The notes: generated by a model not told the origin, from the sequence alone. DNA of 64,000 bases from Bacteroidota bacterium (GCA_020161395.1 JAIUOE010000005.1:62001-126000); one strand, 5' to 3'. Positions 35,123-43,767 are shown, numbered from the stretch's first letter. Made by a program: numbers and translations.

Positions 35123-35929
35123 ATGAACAACAACGAAAAAATGAAAAACATAGTTAAAGACAGATATTCCAAAATCGTCATCAATGCAACACAGTCAAGT
35201 TGCTGTGGACCGCAGACAAGCTCCTGCTGCTCTGATACAGAGGATTTCACAGTCTTTTCAGATGACTACACAAATCTCCCCGGCTACACTCCGGATGCCG
35301 ACCTTAACCTCGGGTGCGGCTTACCAACCGAGTTTGCCGGTATAAAAGAGGGTGACACCGTGATTGATCTCGGTTCGGGAGCAGGAAACGATGTTTTTGT
35401 TGCAAGAGCACTGGCTGGAGAAAGGGGAAGAATAATAGGACTCGACTTCACAGAAGCGATGATTCAAAAAGCAAACGAAAACAAAACCAAACTCGGTTAT
35501 GAAAATGTTGAATTTGTCTTCGGAGACATAGAAAAAATGCCAATCGAGGATAATCTGGCAGATGTAATTGTATCAAACTGTGTACTGAATCTCGTACCCG
35601 ACAAAGAGAAAGCATTCAGCGAAGTTTACAGAACAATGAAACCCGGTGGACATTTCTGCATGTCAGATGTGGTGCTCCAAGGTGAGCTCAGAGACGAGTT
35701 GAAAGAATCCGCAACACTCTATGCTGGCTGTGTCGCCGGTGCCCTGCAGCAGGAAGATTATCTTGAGATCATAAAAAATGCGGGATTCAAAAACATCGAA
35801 ATAAAGAAAAGCAAACGAATTACACTTCCTGACGAATTACTTCAAAAGTATCTGGATGAGGCAGCATTAAAAGCGTTCAGAGAGAGTGGTGCGGGAATAT
35901 TCAGTATTACTGTAGTCGGCGAGAAATAA
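35123..35929 (+). CDS. arsM: Arsenite S-adenosylmethionine methyltransferase
   Basis: This 268-residue enzyme has a class I methyltransferase fold with VIDLGSGAGNDVFVA (SAM motif I, 80-94). The three cysteines known to bind As(III) in ArsM are all present: Cys65 (LNLGCGLP), Cys153 (VSNCVLNL) and Cys203 (YAGCVAGA). Two extra Cys pairs, SSCCGP and SSCCSD, lie at residues 25-37, as in several ArsM N-termini. It makes methylated, partly volatile arsenicals from arsenite in the cytosol. No arsenite pump gene is in this window, so methylation may be the main route here. Confidence 0.95.
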   Translation: MNNNEKMKNIVKDRYSKIVINATQSSCCGPQTSSCCSDTEDFTVFSDDYTNLPGYTPDADLNLGCGLPTEFAGIKEGDTVIDLGSGAGNDVFVARALAGERGRIIGLDFTEAMIQKANENKTKLGYENVEFVFGDIEKMPIEDNLADVIVSNCVLNLVPDKEKAFSEVYRTMKPGGHFCMSDVVLQGELRDELKESATLYAGCVAGALQQEDYLEIIKNAGFKNIEIKKSKRITLPDELLQKYLDEAALKAFRESGAGIFSITVVGEK

Positions 35930-35980
35930 GTTCGAAAAAAACTAATAACTAATAAATCAAAACTCATAACTAAAACCCGG

Positions 35981-36052
35981 TACCCCCGGCAGGAATCGAA
36001 CCTGCGCACATGGCTCCGGAAACCAATGCTCTATCCACTGAGCTACGGGGGC
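35981..36052 (-). tRNA. tRNA-Arg (CCG)
   Basis: The 72-base cloverleaf on the minus strand begins GCCCCCGTAGCTC. The anticodon loop is TTCCGGA, giving anticodon CCG for codon CGG. The T arm is GCAGG-TTCGATT-CCTGC. The first acceptor pair is a G-U wobble and one anticodon-stem pair at the end is T-T. CCA is not encoded. TAAATTTG about 20 bases upstream may be its -10. Confidence 0.95.
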
Positions 36053-36099
36053 AATATAATTCGGACTGCAAATTTAACAAATTAAACCGTATTTACCTA

Positions 36100-36130
36100 A
36101 AAAAGCCCCGGTGGTTGCCGGGGCTTTTTA
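36100..36130. terminator. Terminator of the tonB operon
   Basis: AAAAGCCCCGG (36101-36111) pairs with CCGGGGCTTTT (36118-36128); the T run continues on both strands. It follows the tonB stop by about 30 bases. Confidence 0.92.
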
Positions 36131-36161
36131 ATTTTGTCTCAGATTTTACGGATTAGAGATA

Positions 36162-37004
36162 CTATTGCAACTGGAATCTGATAGGAACAGTTACCTGAAC
36201 ATTCACAGGCTGACCGTTTTGCTTACCGGGATTCCAACGGGGCATCATCATGACCACACGAAGAGCTTCTTCGTCGCAGCCACCACCGATACCACGGGCA
36301 ACTCTTGGAGAAGATATCTGACCGGTTTTTGATACTGTAAAGGTAACAATAACCTGACCCTCGACGCCTGCTCTCTTGGCAATTTCAGGATAAGCTATAT
36401 TCTGTCCTAAGAAAGCATACAGCGCACCATCTCCACCAGGGAAGGAAGGCATTTCTTCGGCAAATGTAAAGACTTCATCTTTCGTGTCTTTCTTCACATC
36501 TTCCTTGGATACATCGGGTTTTTTGTCATCGAGACCATCGGTAAATTCAACATCAGCATCTCCACGGATATCGCCGTTACCATCAACACCCTGACGGGTA
36601 ACAGTACCGACATTTTTATCCTTCAGTTCTTCAACTGTTGGAGGAGCTTCCTCTTTTACCTGATCATCCGGCTTGATAACAGGAGGAGTAAATTTGACAG
36701 AGGCTCTTTCAGGAGCTTTTTTCTCCTGTTCTTTGAAGACTGTCTCTCTCTTCTCTTTCTCCTTCTGCTTCTTCATGTTCTGGAGTTGAGCTTTCACATC
36801 CATCGTTACTGACTTCTGGTCGCTTGCAGTACTTTTCTCGATAGCGTTGATAATCATCGGCATCGAGATTGCAGTACTAAAGAAAAGTGCAGTAATAATG
36901 AGAGCTATAGTCACGAACTTGCCGTATAGTTTACGAAAAACATAGGCACCGTATTCCTTGTTTTTCAGAGCAAAAACTATATCAGTTAAATCAACTTTTG
37001 CCAT
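36162..37004 (-). CDS. tonB: TonB energy-transducing protein
   Basis: This 280-residue protein has a cytosolic start, one membrane segment (about 30-52), then a Lys/Glu/Pro-rich periplasmic linker (KKAPERASVKFTPPVIKP). The TonB C-terminal domain covers about 195-280 with QNIAYPEIAKRAGVEGQV, VARGIGGGCDEEALRVV and a final VTVPIRFQLQ. The N-terminal KNKEYGAYVFRKLYG is typical of Bacteroidetes TonB. It carries proton-motive energy to outer-membrane receptors such as the one at 31.6-34 kb. It is last in the operon, nine bases after exbD. Confidence 0.93.
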   Translation of the reverse strand: MAKVDLTDIVFALKNKEYGAYVFRKLYGKFVTIALIITALFFSTAISMPMIINAIEKSTASDQKSVTMDVKAQLQNMKKQKEKEKRETVFKEQEKKAPERASVKFTPPVIKPDDQVKEEAPPTVEELKDKNVGTVTRQGVDGNGDIRGDADVEFTDGLDDKKPDVSKEDVKKDTKDEVFTFAEEMPSFPGGDGALYAFLGQNIAYPEIAKRAGVEGQVIVTFTVSKTGQISSPRVARGIGGGCDEEALRVVMMMPRWNPGKQNGQPVNVQVTVPIRFQLQ

Positions 37005-37013
37005 TTTACACTC

Positions 37014-37595
37014 TCACTTTTTACGGTTATTGTAAATACTCAAGTCAGACTCCGCAACGTCAACTATGGCGTATTTCTTCACTTCAGTAAAATTCATCAT
37101 ATCCAGCACATCAACCAGGTTTTGATATGACGACTTATCAGTAGGTTTGATAACAACAAACAAATTTGTTTTCTTTGTTTTCGGGTCATCATCCGTTTCA
37201 AGCTCATTTTGCTTTTTGGCAATATCAGCTCTTAATTTTTCGTATGCAGCCTTGTTCCTTGGTTCGAACTGAGGTATCGATACGGTTTTAGCTGTATCCA
37301 AACCGAAATAATAGATGAGCGTGTCTTTACCACCAATGATGATGGTCATAGCCTCACTCTGCCTTAACTCGGTCTGATTTATTTTCTGTTCCTCCTGTTG
37401 TTCTTTATCTTTAACAGGCATCACAATGTCCATTACTTGCGGCTTGCTGAAGGTTGTGGTAAGCATAAAGAAAGTAACGAGCAAGAAAGCCAGATCCACC
37501 ATTGGTGTCAAGTCTATACGCGTAGACGCTTTCTTGGGTCCTTTCTTTTTACCTTTACCATGTCCCCCCTTCGCCGAGGTATCCAGTTCAGCCAT
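37014..37595 (-). CDS. exbD: ExbD/TolR biopolymer transport protein
   Basis: This 193-residue protein has a Lys-rich N-terminus, then RIDLTPMVDLAFLLVTFFML, the ExbD membrane helix with its essential Asp in PMVDLAF. A periplasmic domain with VVIKPTDKSSYQNLVDVLD follows. It works with the TolQ/ExbB channel in proton-driven energising of TonB. It is the second of two adjacent exbD genes. Having two is usual for Bacteroidetes and suggests a mixed ExbD dimer. Confidence 0.93.
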   Translation of the reverse strand: MAELDTSAKGGHGKGKKKGPKKASTRIDLTPMVDLAFLLVTFFMLTTTFSKPQVMDIVMPVKDKEQQEEQKINQTELRQSEAMTIIIGGKDTLIYYFGLDTAKTVSIPQFEPRNKAAYEKLRADIAKKQNELETDDDPKTKKTNLFVVIKPTDKSSYQNLVDVLDMMNFTEVKKYAIVDVAESDLSIYNNRKK

Positions 37596-37611
37596 TTTTC
37601 AATATCCTTTT

Positions 37612-38241
37612 CTAATTCTTAGCTTTCAGCTCTGTTACAAACTTGAACTTGTTAAGGTTTTCCTCCTGAAGAATCGCAATGATTCTCTTGATAACGGGGT
37701 AACCTGCATTTTTATGTCCTTTTATGGCAACGCTGGGCACTTTTTTAGTCGTGACTCCCTGCATTATATACCAGGCATCCAAACTGTTTGTAACCCACTT
37801 TCCGAGCTCGTTATTAGCTGTGTCGATGGGGATACCACCCATGAACTCCTTGTTCTTTCGCTCGAAAGATTCTGCTTTCAACAACTTTTTGAAGTTACTC
37901 AAAGAAGTTCCGAAACTTCCAATCTTTCCGAAAGCATTAATCTCTTCATTTGTCAACCCGAGATCATATGCGTCGTTCATGGCAGCCATTACCGTCTTTT
38001 TCAATACTTCGTGGTTATAGATTCCGAAGAATGTCCTTCCGGCTGAATCGATGGTAATAGTAAACACATCCACATCCGGCAACTTCGATTTTGAGATCGA
38101 CCCCGGAGTCTGAACAGTTACTGCCTCGTCAGGTTTGAACTGGGTTGTCAAAATAAAAAATGTAAGAAGCAAGAATGACACATCACACATAGCCGTCATG
38201 TCAACCAGCGTGCTCTTACGAGGTATTTTTACCTTTGGCAT
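37612..38241 (-). CDS. exbD: ExbD/TolR biopolymer transport protein
   Basis: This 209-residue paralogue of the next gene has the membrane helix near the start (VDMTAMCDVSFLLLTFFIL) with the conserved Asp in MCDVSF. The periplasmic part carries an insert around KTVMAAMNDAYDLGLTNEE and a C-terminal SVAIKGHKNAGYPVIKRI, equivalent to the usual ExbD strand-helix unit. The two ExbD copies differ widely outside the helix, so they are not recent duplicates. It is 16 bases from both neighbours in the operon. Confidence 0.92.
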   Translation of the reverse strand: MPKVKIPRKSTLVDMTAMCDVSFLLLTFFILTTQFKPDEAVTVQTPGSISKSKLPDVDVFTITIDSAGRTFFGIYNHEVLKKTVMAAMNDAYDLGLTNEEINAFGKIGSFGTSLSNFKKLLKAESFERKNKEFMGGIPIDTANNELGKWVTNSLDAWYIMQGVTTKKVPSVAIKGHKNAGYPVIKRIIAILQEENLNKFKFVTELKAKN

Positions 38242-38257
38242 TTGTTAACTCACATTT

Positions 38258-39070
38258 TTATTTGTTTTTTGCAATAAATTGCTGTGTAATGGCAACACCG
38301 GCTTCATCGATGCTATAAGTCATTTTGTCGATTTTGGTCGTGAAATAGTTATAGAACACGATAGCGAAAGCTGATGAACCGATACCAAAAGCTGTATTGA
38401 TGAGCGCCTCAGAAATACCTGTTGCAAGAGCTGATGCATCAGGTGCACCTGCGTTTGCAAGAGCGGCGAACGCTCTGATCATACCCAATACTGTTCCCAA
38501 AAGACCAACGAGGGTCGAAAGGTTTGCAAGTGTCGACAGGATTACGAGATTCTGTTCGAGAACAGGAAGCTCAAGTGATGTAGCTTCTTCAAATTCCTGT
38601 TTGATTGCAACAACTTTTTGATCCTTTGTAAGTCCGGTTTCATTCAACATTTCTTTGTATTTGAGAAGACCGGCTTTTACAACATTGGCTACTGAACCTC
38701 TCTGTTTGTCACATTCATTGATAGCCACTTCAAGATCAGCTTCCTTGCCTGAAAGAAGTGAATAGACTTTAGCTATAAAATTAGCGACATTTCCTTTTCC
38801 TCTTGCTTTACGGATTACTATAAATCTCTCTACAGCGAATGTCCATACTGAAAGGAACATGGTCATAAGAATCGGTACAATAAAACCGCCTTTATAAACC
38901 ATTCCGAGGTAATTTCCAACTTTAGGATCCTTCGAAGGATCATTTCCCTGGAAATTCTCCGGGTTACCCATTACGAACATGTAAATCAAAACTGCAATTA
39001 CAAAAAGCACAGGAATGGCAACAGCTGCAAATCCCGAAAAGAATGCTTTTAGAGGTGATTGTTTACTCAC
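38258..39070 (-). CDS. exbB: MotA/TolQ/ExbB proton-channel protein
   Basis: This 270-residue channel subunit starts at a GTG with GGAG six bases upstream. Three membrane segments are seen: about 13-35, about 55-78, and a pair in the C-terminal half with LATLVGLLGTVLGMIRAF-like sequence, the TolQ/ExbB hallmark. The threonine in GLLGTVLG faces the proton path in this family. It is the first gene of the exbB-exbD-exbD-tonB operon, and together they form the inner-membrane motor for TonB. Confidence 0.94.
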   Translation of the reverse strand: MSKQSPLKAFFSGFAAVAIPVLFVIAVLIYMFVMGNPENFQGNDPSKDPKVGNYLGMVYKGGFIVPILMTMFLSVWTFAVERFIVIRKARGKGNVANFIAKVYSLLSGKEADLEVAINECDKQRGSVANVVKAGLLKYKEMLNETGLTKDQKVVAIKQEFEEATSLELPVLEQNLVILSTLANLSTLVGLLGTVLGMIRAFAALANAGAPDASALATGISEALINTAFGIGSSAFAIVFYNYFTTKIDKMTYSIDEAGVAITQQFIAKNK

Positions 39071-39397
39071 AGTTAACTCCTATATCTGGTTAATTATACT
39101 TGTTTAATTCTGAAAATGTTTCGAATAAAAATGTTTCATTCATACGAGTATAAAATTAACAATTTTTAAGATAACGAAAAAAACATTTATTCGTTAATTC
39201 GATTTTTATTCAACTTTTTTTTTTGTATCTTACTTTTCCAAATGGACGGCTAAAATGCCGGATAAACCGAAATGTCGACCCGGAATCTGACAAAATTTTC
39301 AGTTTACCGAAAGAAAGTGACTTCGGTCAATTCAAATGTCCCGGGGAATCTTAAATTACATTTTCATATTCAGGATTTTATTTTTTTTAACCGTAAT
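39071..39397. other. Divergent regulatory gap
   Basis: This 327-base AT-rich spacer lies between the exbB operon and the WD40 gene. It must hold both promoters. A T-run followed by GTATCTTAC (39225-39233) is a likely -10 region for the plus strand. The open frame from ATG 39272 is read as an untranslated leader because the signal peptide begins at 39398. Nothing else is seen. Confidence 0.4.
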
Positions 39398-41425
39398 ATG
39401 CCAAAAACCCGTAAATTATTTTTTATAGTTATCGCTGCATGTATTACAATTGCAGCACAAAAAGGATATATACTCCCTCAACTCGGTCACGCAGGCACGA
39501 TCAATGCTCTTGCATTTTCCGGTGATGGCAGGTTTATTTTTTCTTCATCAGAAGATAACACGATCATTATGTGGGACGCAGCCACACTCGACCAGTTGAA
39601 TATCTTTGGCGGTCATGGAAAGGCTGTGGTTTCATTTAATGTTGCCGATGGAAATAAAAGAATCATCAGCAGATCGGAGGATAATTCCTTCTCGGTGTGG
39701 GACTGGTTGACTGGTGAACAGCTTTTAAATGCTGAAATTCCCGGTGGTTATAAATCAGACATGTTTCTGGATAAATCTGAAAGTGTCCTCCTCTTCGTAA
39801 CTCCGGATTCGAAGCTTTTTACATGCGATCTTGAAGAAGACGATAGCCCTGTGGAAAGAGGCACCCTCCCTGTTGCAGATATTGCCGCAATCAATTTTCA
39901 AAAAGATGTAGAAATTTTTGCTGTTGCTGATCCATCGGGTGAAGTCTTCCTTATAAACGGTGAAGACCTCTCGGTAATTGGGAAAATGTATCAGAGCTCA
40001 AAAAACAGTTTTCATGAGCTCATATTCTCACCCGACGGCAAATACCTGGCTGGAATTACTGACGATTCTGTAATCTATGTCTGGAATGTGAGCAACAAGT
40101 CGATTGTTTTCAGCACAAGGGGTGAGACAGGATTGCCCCCAAGAGTTGCATTTTTCAACAATTCAAACTTTTTTGTTTATTTCCTGAGTGATATTAAAAT
40201 TTCAGGATATGACCTGGTAAATAAATCCGAAGTTTTTTCGCACAAACCGATGGGAGACATAACTGCGATAGCAATCTCAGGTGACGACAAAAAACTCGCA
40301 GTCGCTTATTTTGATAAATCAGTAGTGCAGTTTGAAATCCCATCTCAAAAAGTTATTAACTCTCATGAACCTGTTGTTGAAAAGGTTACGCAAATAAAAT
40401 TCAGCGCTGATAATTCAATACTTTTGATGGCTACCAACAATTCTTCTTTTCACATATGGAATAAATTTAGCAGTGAGCCACGAAAATATCTGCAAACCTG
40501 GGACGGCTTAATTTCAGCCATGGACATTTCTCCGTCAGGCACTCATTTTGCATATGGCACAATGGATGAGACGATCAGAATTTACAACACCTCTGATGCA
40601 ACTGAAATCAATACCATTTCGGGGAAGCCGGGTACATTTATTAATGTGATTAAATGGAGTAAAACGGACCGTCAGCTTGCCGCCGAGTCAGAAAATCATA
40701 CGATCAAATTCTGGGATATTATGGATGGGAGCAGATTAAAAACTTTTTCCGGTCCACAAAAATCGATAGGTACCATCTCTGTAAGCGATGACGGGAAATT
40801 GATGGCAGCAGGTGGAGTAGAAGGTAATATTTACTTGTGGGACATCAATTCTGAAAGCCTTATTAAAAAATTCGGTGATTTCAACTCACCCGTCACAGGT
40901 ATCAGTTTTATTAAAAAGGGTAAAGAACTTGTTTCCACCTCAGGAAATGGCGACCTCAATTTTTTCAACACAGAAAATTTTTCCAAAAAAGCGGGTCGGT
41001 TAAACTATCAGAATTCTTCTTCTCTGGTTGCATTCTCACCGTCAGGTGAATATGTTGCTGTTTCGAGCGAAAACACCAACTATTTCTTTATTCAGAAAGT
41101 GTTCGACACCCTGGCACCCAGGATGGTGGACATCGCATTTGGTCCAATTGATGCCCTTGAATTCTCCGGAAATTCTAAGTTGCTTCTCGCCTCCTCTGCA
41201 GACAGAGGGCTTTACATATTGGATGTCGCCACCGGAAACCAGCTTGGAACACTCTATTTCTTCGGGTCCGGTGACTGGGCTTTCATCGCAGCGAATGGTG
41301 AATTCGAAGCATCTGAAGGAGGATTGGACTTCCTGAAGTACATCGACAACAACCTGGCATACCCGATTGACAAGAGTGTAAAAAGCCAATATAAAGAGGG
41401 CCTCCTCAGTTCGATCCTCTTTTAA
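39398..41425 (+). CDS. Exported WD40-repeat protein
   Basis: Starting at ATG 39398, the 675-residue product begins with a signal peptide (MPKTRKLFFIVIAACITIAA). The in-frame ATG at 39272 would bury it behind 42 residues. Some twelve WD40-like blades follow, for example INALAFSGDGRFIFSSSEDN, IIMWDAATL, IKFWDIMDGS and IYLWDINSE, enough for two propellers. The last 55 residues (GDWAFIAANGEFEASEGG) resemble the tail found on WD40 parts of caspase-like proteins. No peptidase domain is present. It is probably a periplasmic protein-interaction scaffold. Confidence 0.85.
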   Translation: MPKTRKLFFIVIAACITIAAQKGYILPQLGHAGTINALAFSGDGRFIFSSSEDNTIIMWDAATLDQLNIFGGHGKAVVSFNVADGNKRIISRSEDNSFSVWDWLTGEQLLNAEIPGGYKSDMFLDKSESVLLFVTPDSKLFTCDLEEDDSPVERGTLPVADIAAINFQKDVEIFAVADPSGEVFLINGEDLSVIGKMYQSSKNSFHELIFSPDGKYLAGITDDSVIYVWNVSNKSIVFSTRGETGLPPRVAFFNNSNFFVYFLSDIKISGYDLVNKSEVFSHKPMGDITAIAISGDDKKLAVAYFDKSVVQFEIPSQKVINSHEPVVEKVTQIKFSADNSILLMATNNSSFHIWNKFSSEPRKYLQTWDGLISAMDISPSGTHFAYGTMDETIRIYNTSDATEINTISGKPGTFINVIKWSKTDRQLAAESENHTIKFWDIMDGSRLKTFSGPQKSIGTISVSDDGKLMAAGGVEGNIYLWDINSESLIKKFGDFNSPVTGISFIKKGKELVSTSGNGDLNFFNTENFSKKAGRLNYQNSSSLVAFSPSGEYVAVSSENTNYFFIQKVFDTLAPRMVDIAFGPIDALEFSGNSKLLLASSADRGLYILDVATGNQLGTLYFFGSGDWAFIAANGEFEASEGGLDFLKYIDNNLAYPIDKSVKSQYKEGLLSSILF

Positions 41426-41441
41426 TCGAAGCACTTGTCTA

Positions 41442-41470
41442 TTGACAAACATATTTTTTTTTCGTACATT
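41442..41470 (+). promoter_or_regulatory. Promoter of the 83-residue membrane protein gene
   Basis: A consensus TTGACA (41442-41447) and TACATT (41465-41470) are exactly 17 bases apart, about 58 bases before the ATG at 41529. The -35 overlaps a small hairpin, TTGTC-TATT-GACAA, followed by T9, which may end the WD40 transcript. Confidence 0.72.
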
Positions 41471-41528
41471 GTGGTATTAATCGAGTTTTTTCCCAATTAA
41501 TCAAAAATTTCTCTTCGGAGGCTGAAGC

Positions 41529-41780
41529 ATGGACCAGCTATCATCAGGATTGAATCTGCTTTTGTTGATTGTCTTTGGTATTTCCTTCATGGTCATCCTT
41601 GGAGTTATCTTATATCAGCAAATTTCCCGGAACAGAGTTGACCATTCAGTTGAGCAGTCGGCTGCCGGTGTTGTAATGGAAGACCCTGATTCGATTGAGA
41701 GAAAAATTCTGCTGGATGACAAAATAGAGCCGATCCTCCCAAGGAGTAAGAAGGATGATCACGAAATAAAATTCCGGTGA
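41529..41780 (+). CDS. Small single-span membrane protein of unknown function
   Basis: This 83-residue protein has one strong membrane helix (about 8-30, LLLLIVFGISFMVILGVILY) and a polar, acidic-then-basic C-terminal tail. I do not recognise a family. The start is well supported by GGAGG eight bases before the ATG and by a good promoter. It is closed by its own terminator, so it is a deliberate small single-gene unit. Its size and topology fit a regulator or assembly factor of a membrane complex, but nothing in the sequence identifies it. Confidence 0.75.
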   Translation: MDQLSSGLNLLLLIVFGISFMVILGVILYQQISRNRVDHSVEQSAAGVVMEDPDSIERKILLDDKIEPILPRSKKDDHEIKFR

Positions 41781-41799
41781 TTCCACTTACAAGTTTATG

Positions 41800-41827
41800 A
41801 GCCCCCGAGAGGGGCTTTGCTTTTTTA
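41800..41827 (+). terminator. Rho-independent terminator
   Basis: AGCCCC (41800-41805) pairs with GGGGCT (41811-41816) across a five-base loop, followed by TTGCTTTTTT. It ends the short membrane protein transcript. Confidence 0.85.
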
Positions 41828-41869
41828 AAGAATTTTTCTTTTATTGGGTTTAATTTTTTGGATTATATT

Positions 41870-43075
41870 ATGCGATACTCGCGAGAAATAAAAGCTCTAA
41901 TCGATGATAAGCGGTTTGCCATTGCCAAAGAAATTCTTACCGCCCTAAAACAACTTCAGGTACCTGACTACAATCTGCTGTCAAGACTCTATCCTATTGA
42001 CCTTGCGAAGATTGCGATGAAAGATATCGAGATATACCTTGGCCAAAATCTTATCTCCGGAAAGAATGTAAGGGCTCACATTTATGAAGCTCCCACAGAT
42101 ATCTCGGATGCCCGTTCCAAAGTTGAAAACACAGTATCATATCAGTATCTCCACAGCCAGCTCCTGACTGGACAGACTCCTGATATAAAGTATATCGATG
42201 AGTTTTACGGGGAATACTCTGGTTTCGCCTTTAAGGTGTTCGAGCAGTTCAGAAAATACCGCATGTTTAGAAAATGCGGCCTCCCTTCTGCTGCACATGT
42301 CAACAGAGTAGGTGCCATAGCTTCGATCATAAACATAAATGATCCGGGTTCAAAATTATATTCCGCCATTGCTGTGGGCCATGATCTCATCGAGGATATC
42401 CTCTACAAAGCTGTGGACGATTATGGAATTCATTACGGATTTGACAGGTACGAAGAGTTTATTAAAAAGTTCATCCCTTCGGAACTGAGGGAAGGAATTG
42501 CGATACTTACCAACCATTACGATTTGATTATAAAATATGTTTCGGAATTTCTCGACGAGAGAGGAATCGGTATAAACAACGGGTCAATTATATTCGCTTT
42601 GGAAAATTTGCAGGAGAAAAATCATCCTGTACTTTCAAAGTATGCTGACAGAACACTCGAGGTGCTGAATTCACTCCCCCCCGAGACCAAAAATCTTGAG
42701 GAAATAAGGTGGGTATGCTATAAAGACCTCTACCTGAAAGATATTGCACAACTCTCGGTCAGAGCCGACAACTTCCGCTTCTATGAAATAAAATCGTTCG
42801 ATCTTTCAGATAATGGACACGGAATCGGGTCTCTGAGCATGGATGCCCGCATAAAAAACCTCCTTAAACAGGAGGCATGGGCGAGAGAAGGTTATCTCTT
42901 CAAGACACAATGGGAGCCAATAAACCGCCGTATCATGGAACTGAATGAAGACATTCTCGTCTTTGCCGAAGCATTCGTCATCAAAGACCTGCTTGAGTTC
43001 CAGTCAATTCAGGATTTCCTGCTTTCTGCTCTCTACAAAATCAGAAGGCTGAAACAGATATTCTACACAGACTAA
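41870..43075 (+). CDS. RSH-like HD-domain protein
   Basis: ATG 41870 is used; an in-frame TTG at 41858 adds four residues. In the 401-residue product the middle region resembles the HD hydrolase domain of RelA/SpoT proteins: His143 in AAHVNRVGA, HDLIED at 171-176 (equal to the HDxxED hydrolase motif) and a later RADN around Asp300. LREGIAILTNHYD matches the RSH region that reads REIVEGVTKLT. No synthetase, TGS or ACT domain is present. The N-terminal 110 residues are helical and unfamiliar. It may hydrolyse (p)ppGpp or a related nucleotide. It converges on, and overlaps by four bases, a response-regulator gene. Confidence 0.7.
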   Translation: MRYSREIKALIDDKRFAIAKEILTALKQLQVPDYNLLSRLYPIDLAKIAMKDIEIYLGQNLISGKNVRAHIYEAPTDISDARSKVENTVSYQYLHSQLLTGQTPDIKYIDEFYGEYSGFAFKVFEQFRKYRMFRKCGLPSAAHVNRVGAIASIININDPGSKLYSAIAVGHDLIEDILYKAVDDYGIHYGFDRYEEFIKKFIPSELREGIAILTNHYDLIIKYVSEFLDERGIGINNGSIIFALENLQEKNHPVLSKYADRTLEVLNSLPPETKNLEEIRWVCYKDLYLKDIAQLSVRADNFRFYEIKSFDLSDNGHGIGSLSMDARIKNLLKQEAWAREGYLFKTQWEPINRRIMELNEDILVFAEAFVIKDLLEFQSIQDFLLSALYKIRRLKQIFYTD

Positions 43076-43767
43076 TTTGTTATTAGTTTGTATCCAATTC
43101 CGTGAACTGTCAAAATTATCTTCGGGTGATTCGAGTCCACTTCGATTTTTTGTCGTAGTTTCAGAATAAAATTGTCCACAGTTCTCGTTGTGGGGTTTTC
43201 TTCGTAACCCCATATGTCGTTAAGAAGATTGTCCCGACTTACTGTGTTGTTTTTGTTCTGCCACAAGTATTTAAGTATCTCATACTCCTTGTGTGACATC
43301 TGAACGGGTTTCCCGTCAACAAATGCGGAATAGGTCTTAAAGTTAACATGGAGAAGTCCGATATCGGCTTCATCCTCGGGCTCGGTTTCACCTGTCCCTC
43401 TCCTCAATACCGCTTTTATTCGTGCAAGCAGCTCCCTAAGGCTGAAAGGCTTTGTCACATAATCATCGGCTCCAAGTTCGAGACCAAGAACCTTGTCTAT
43501 CTCCTCCCCTTTCGCTGTAATCAGAATAATCGGGGTTTTTACTCCTTTTGCCCTCGCCTGTTTGCATATTTCAAACCCGGAAACTTTTGGCAACATCACA
43601 TCCAGCAGAATCAGGCTGTATTTTTCTGTAGTGGCTTTTTCAAGCCCTTCCTCACCATCCGAGGCGAGATCCACTTCATACCCTTCGAACTCGAGATTGT
43701 CCCGCAATCCCATACGCATATTAGGTTCGTCTTCAACTATTAATATCTTTATCATTTTCGATGCCAT
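43072..43767 (-). CDS. OmpR/PhoB-family response regulator
   Basis: This 231-residue regulator has a receiver domain with acidic pocket Glu12-Asp13, phosphorylated Asp56 in LILLDVMLP and Lys106 in DDYVTKPFSL. A winged-helix DNA-binding domain (about 130-230) follows, ending in HGIGYKL. It overlaps the 3' end of the upstream sensor kinase gene by 35 bases if ATG 43767 is the start, or 23 if ATG 43755 is. It is the only complete response regulator in the window and must be the partner of that kinase. Confidence 0.95.
   Translation of the reverse strand: MASKMIKILIVEDEPNMRMGLRDNLEFEGYEVDLASDGEEGLEKATTEKYSLILLDVMLPKVSGFEICKQARAKGVKTPIILITAKGEEIDKVLGLELGADDYVTKPFSLRELLARIKAVLRRGTGETEPEDEADIGLLHVNFKTYSAFVDGKPVQMSHKEYEILKYLWQNKNNTVSRDNLLNDIWGYEENPTTRTVDNFILKLRQKIEVDSNHPKIILTVHGIGYKLITN

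Noticed and set aside
37426-38046. A 206-codon open frame on the plus strand opposite the two exbD genes
   Set aside because: It spans the junction of two genuine genes of a conserved operon; composition is that of an antisense shadow.
39272-39397. Longer N-terminus for the WD40 protein from ATG 39272
   Set aside because: It would place 42 residues before a clear signal peptide starting at 39398.
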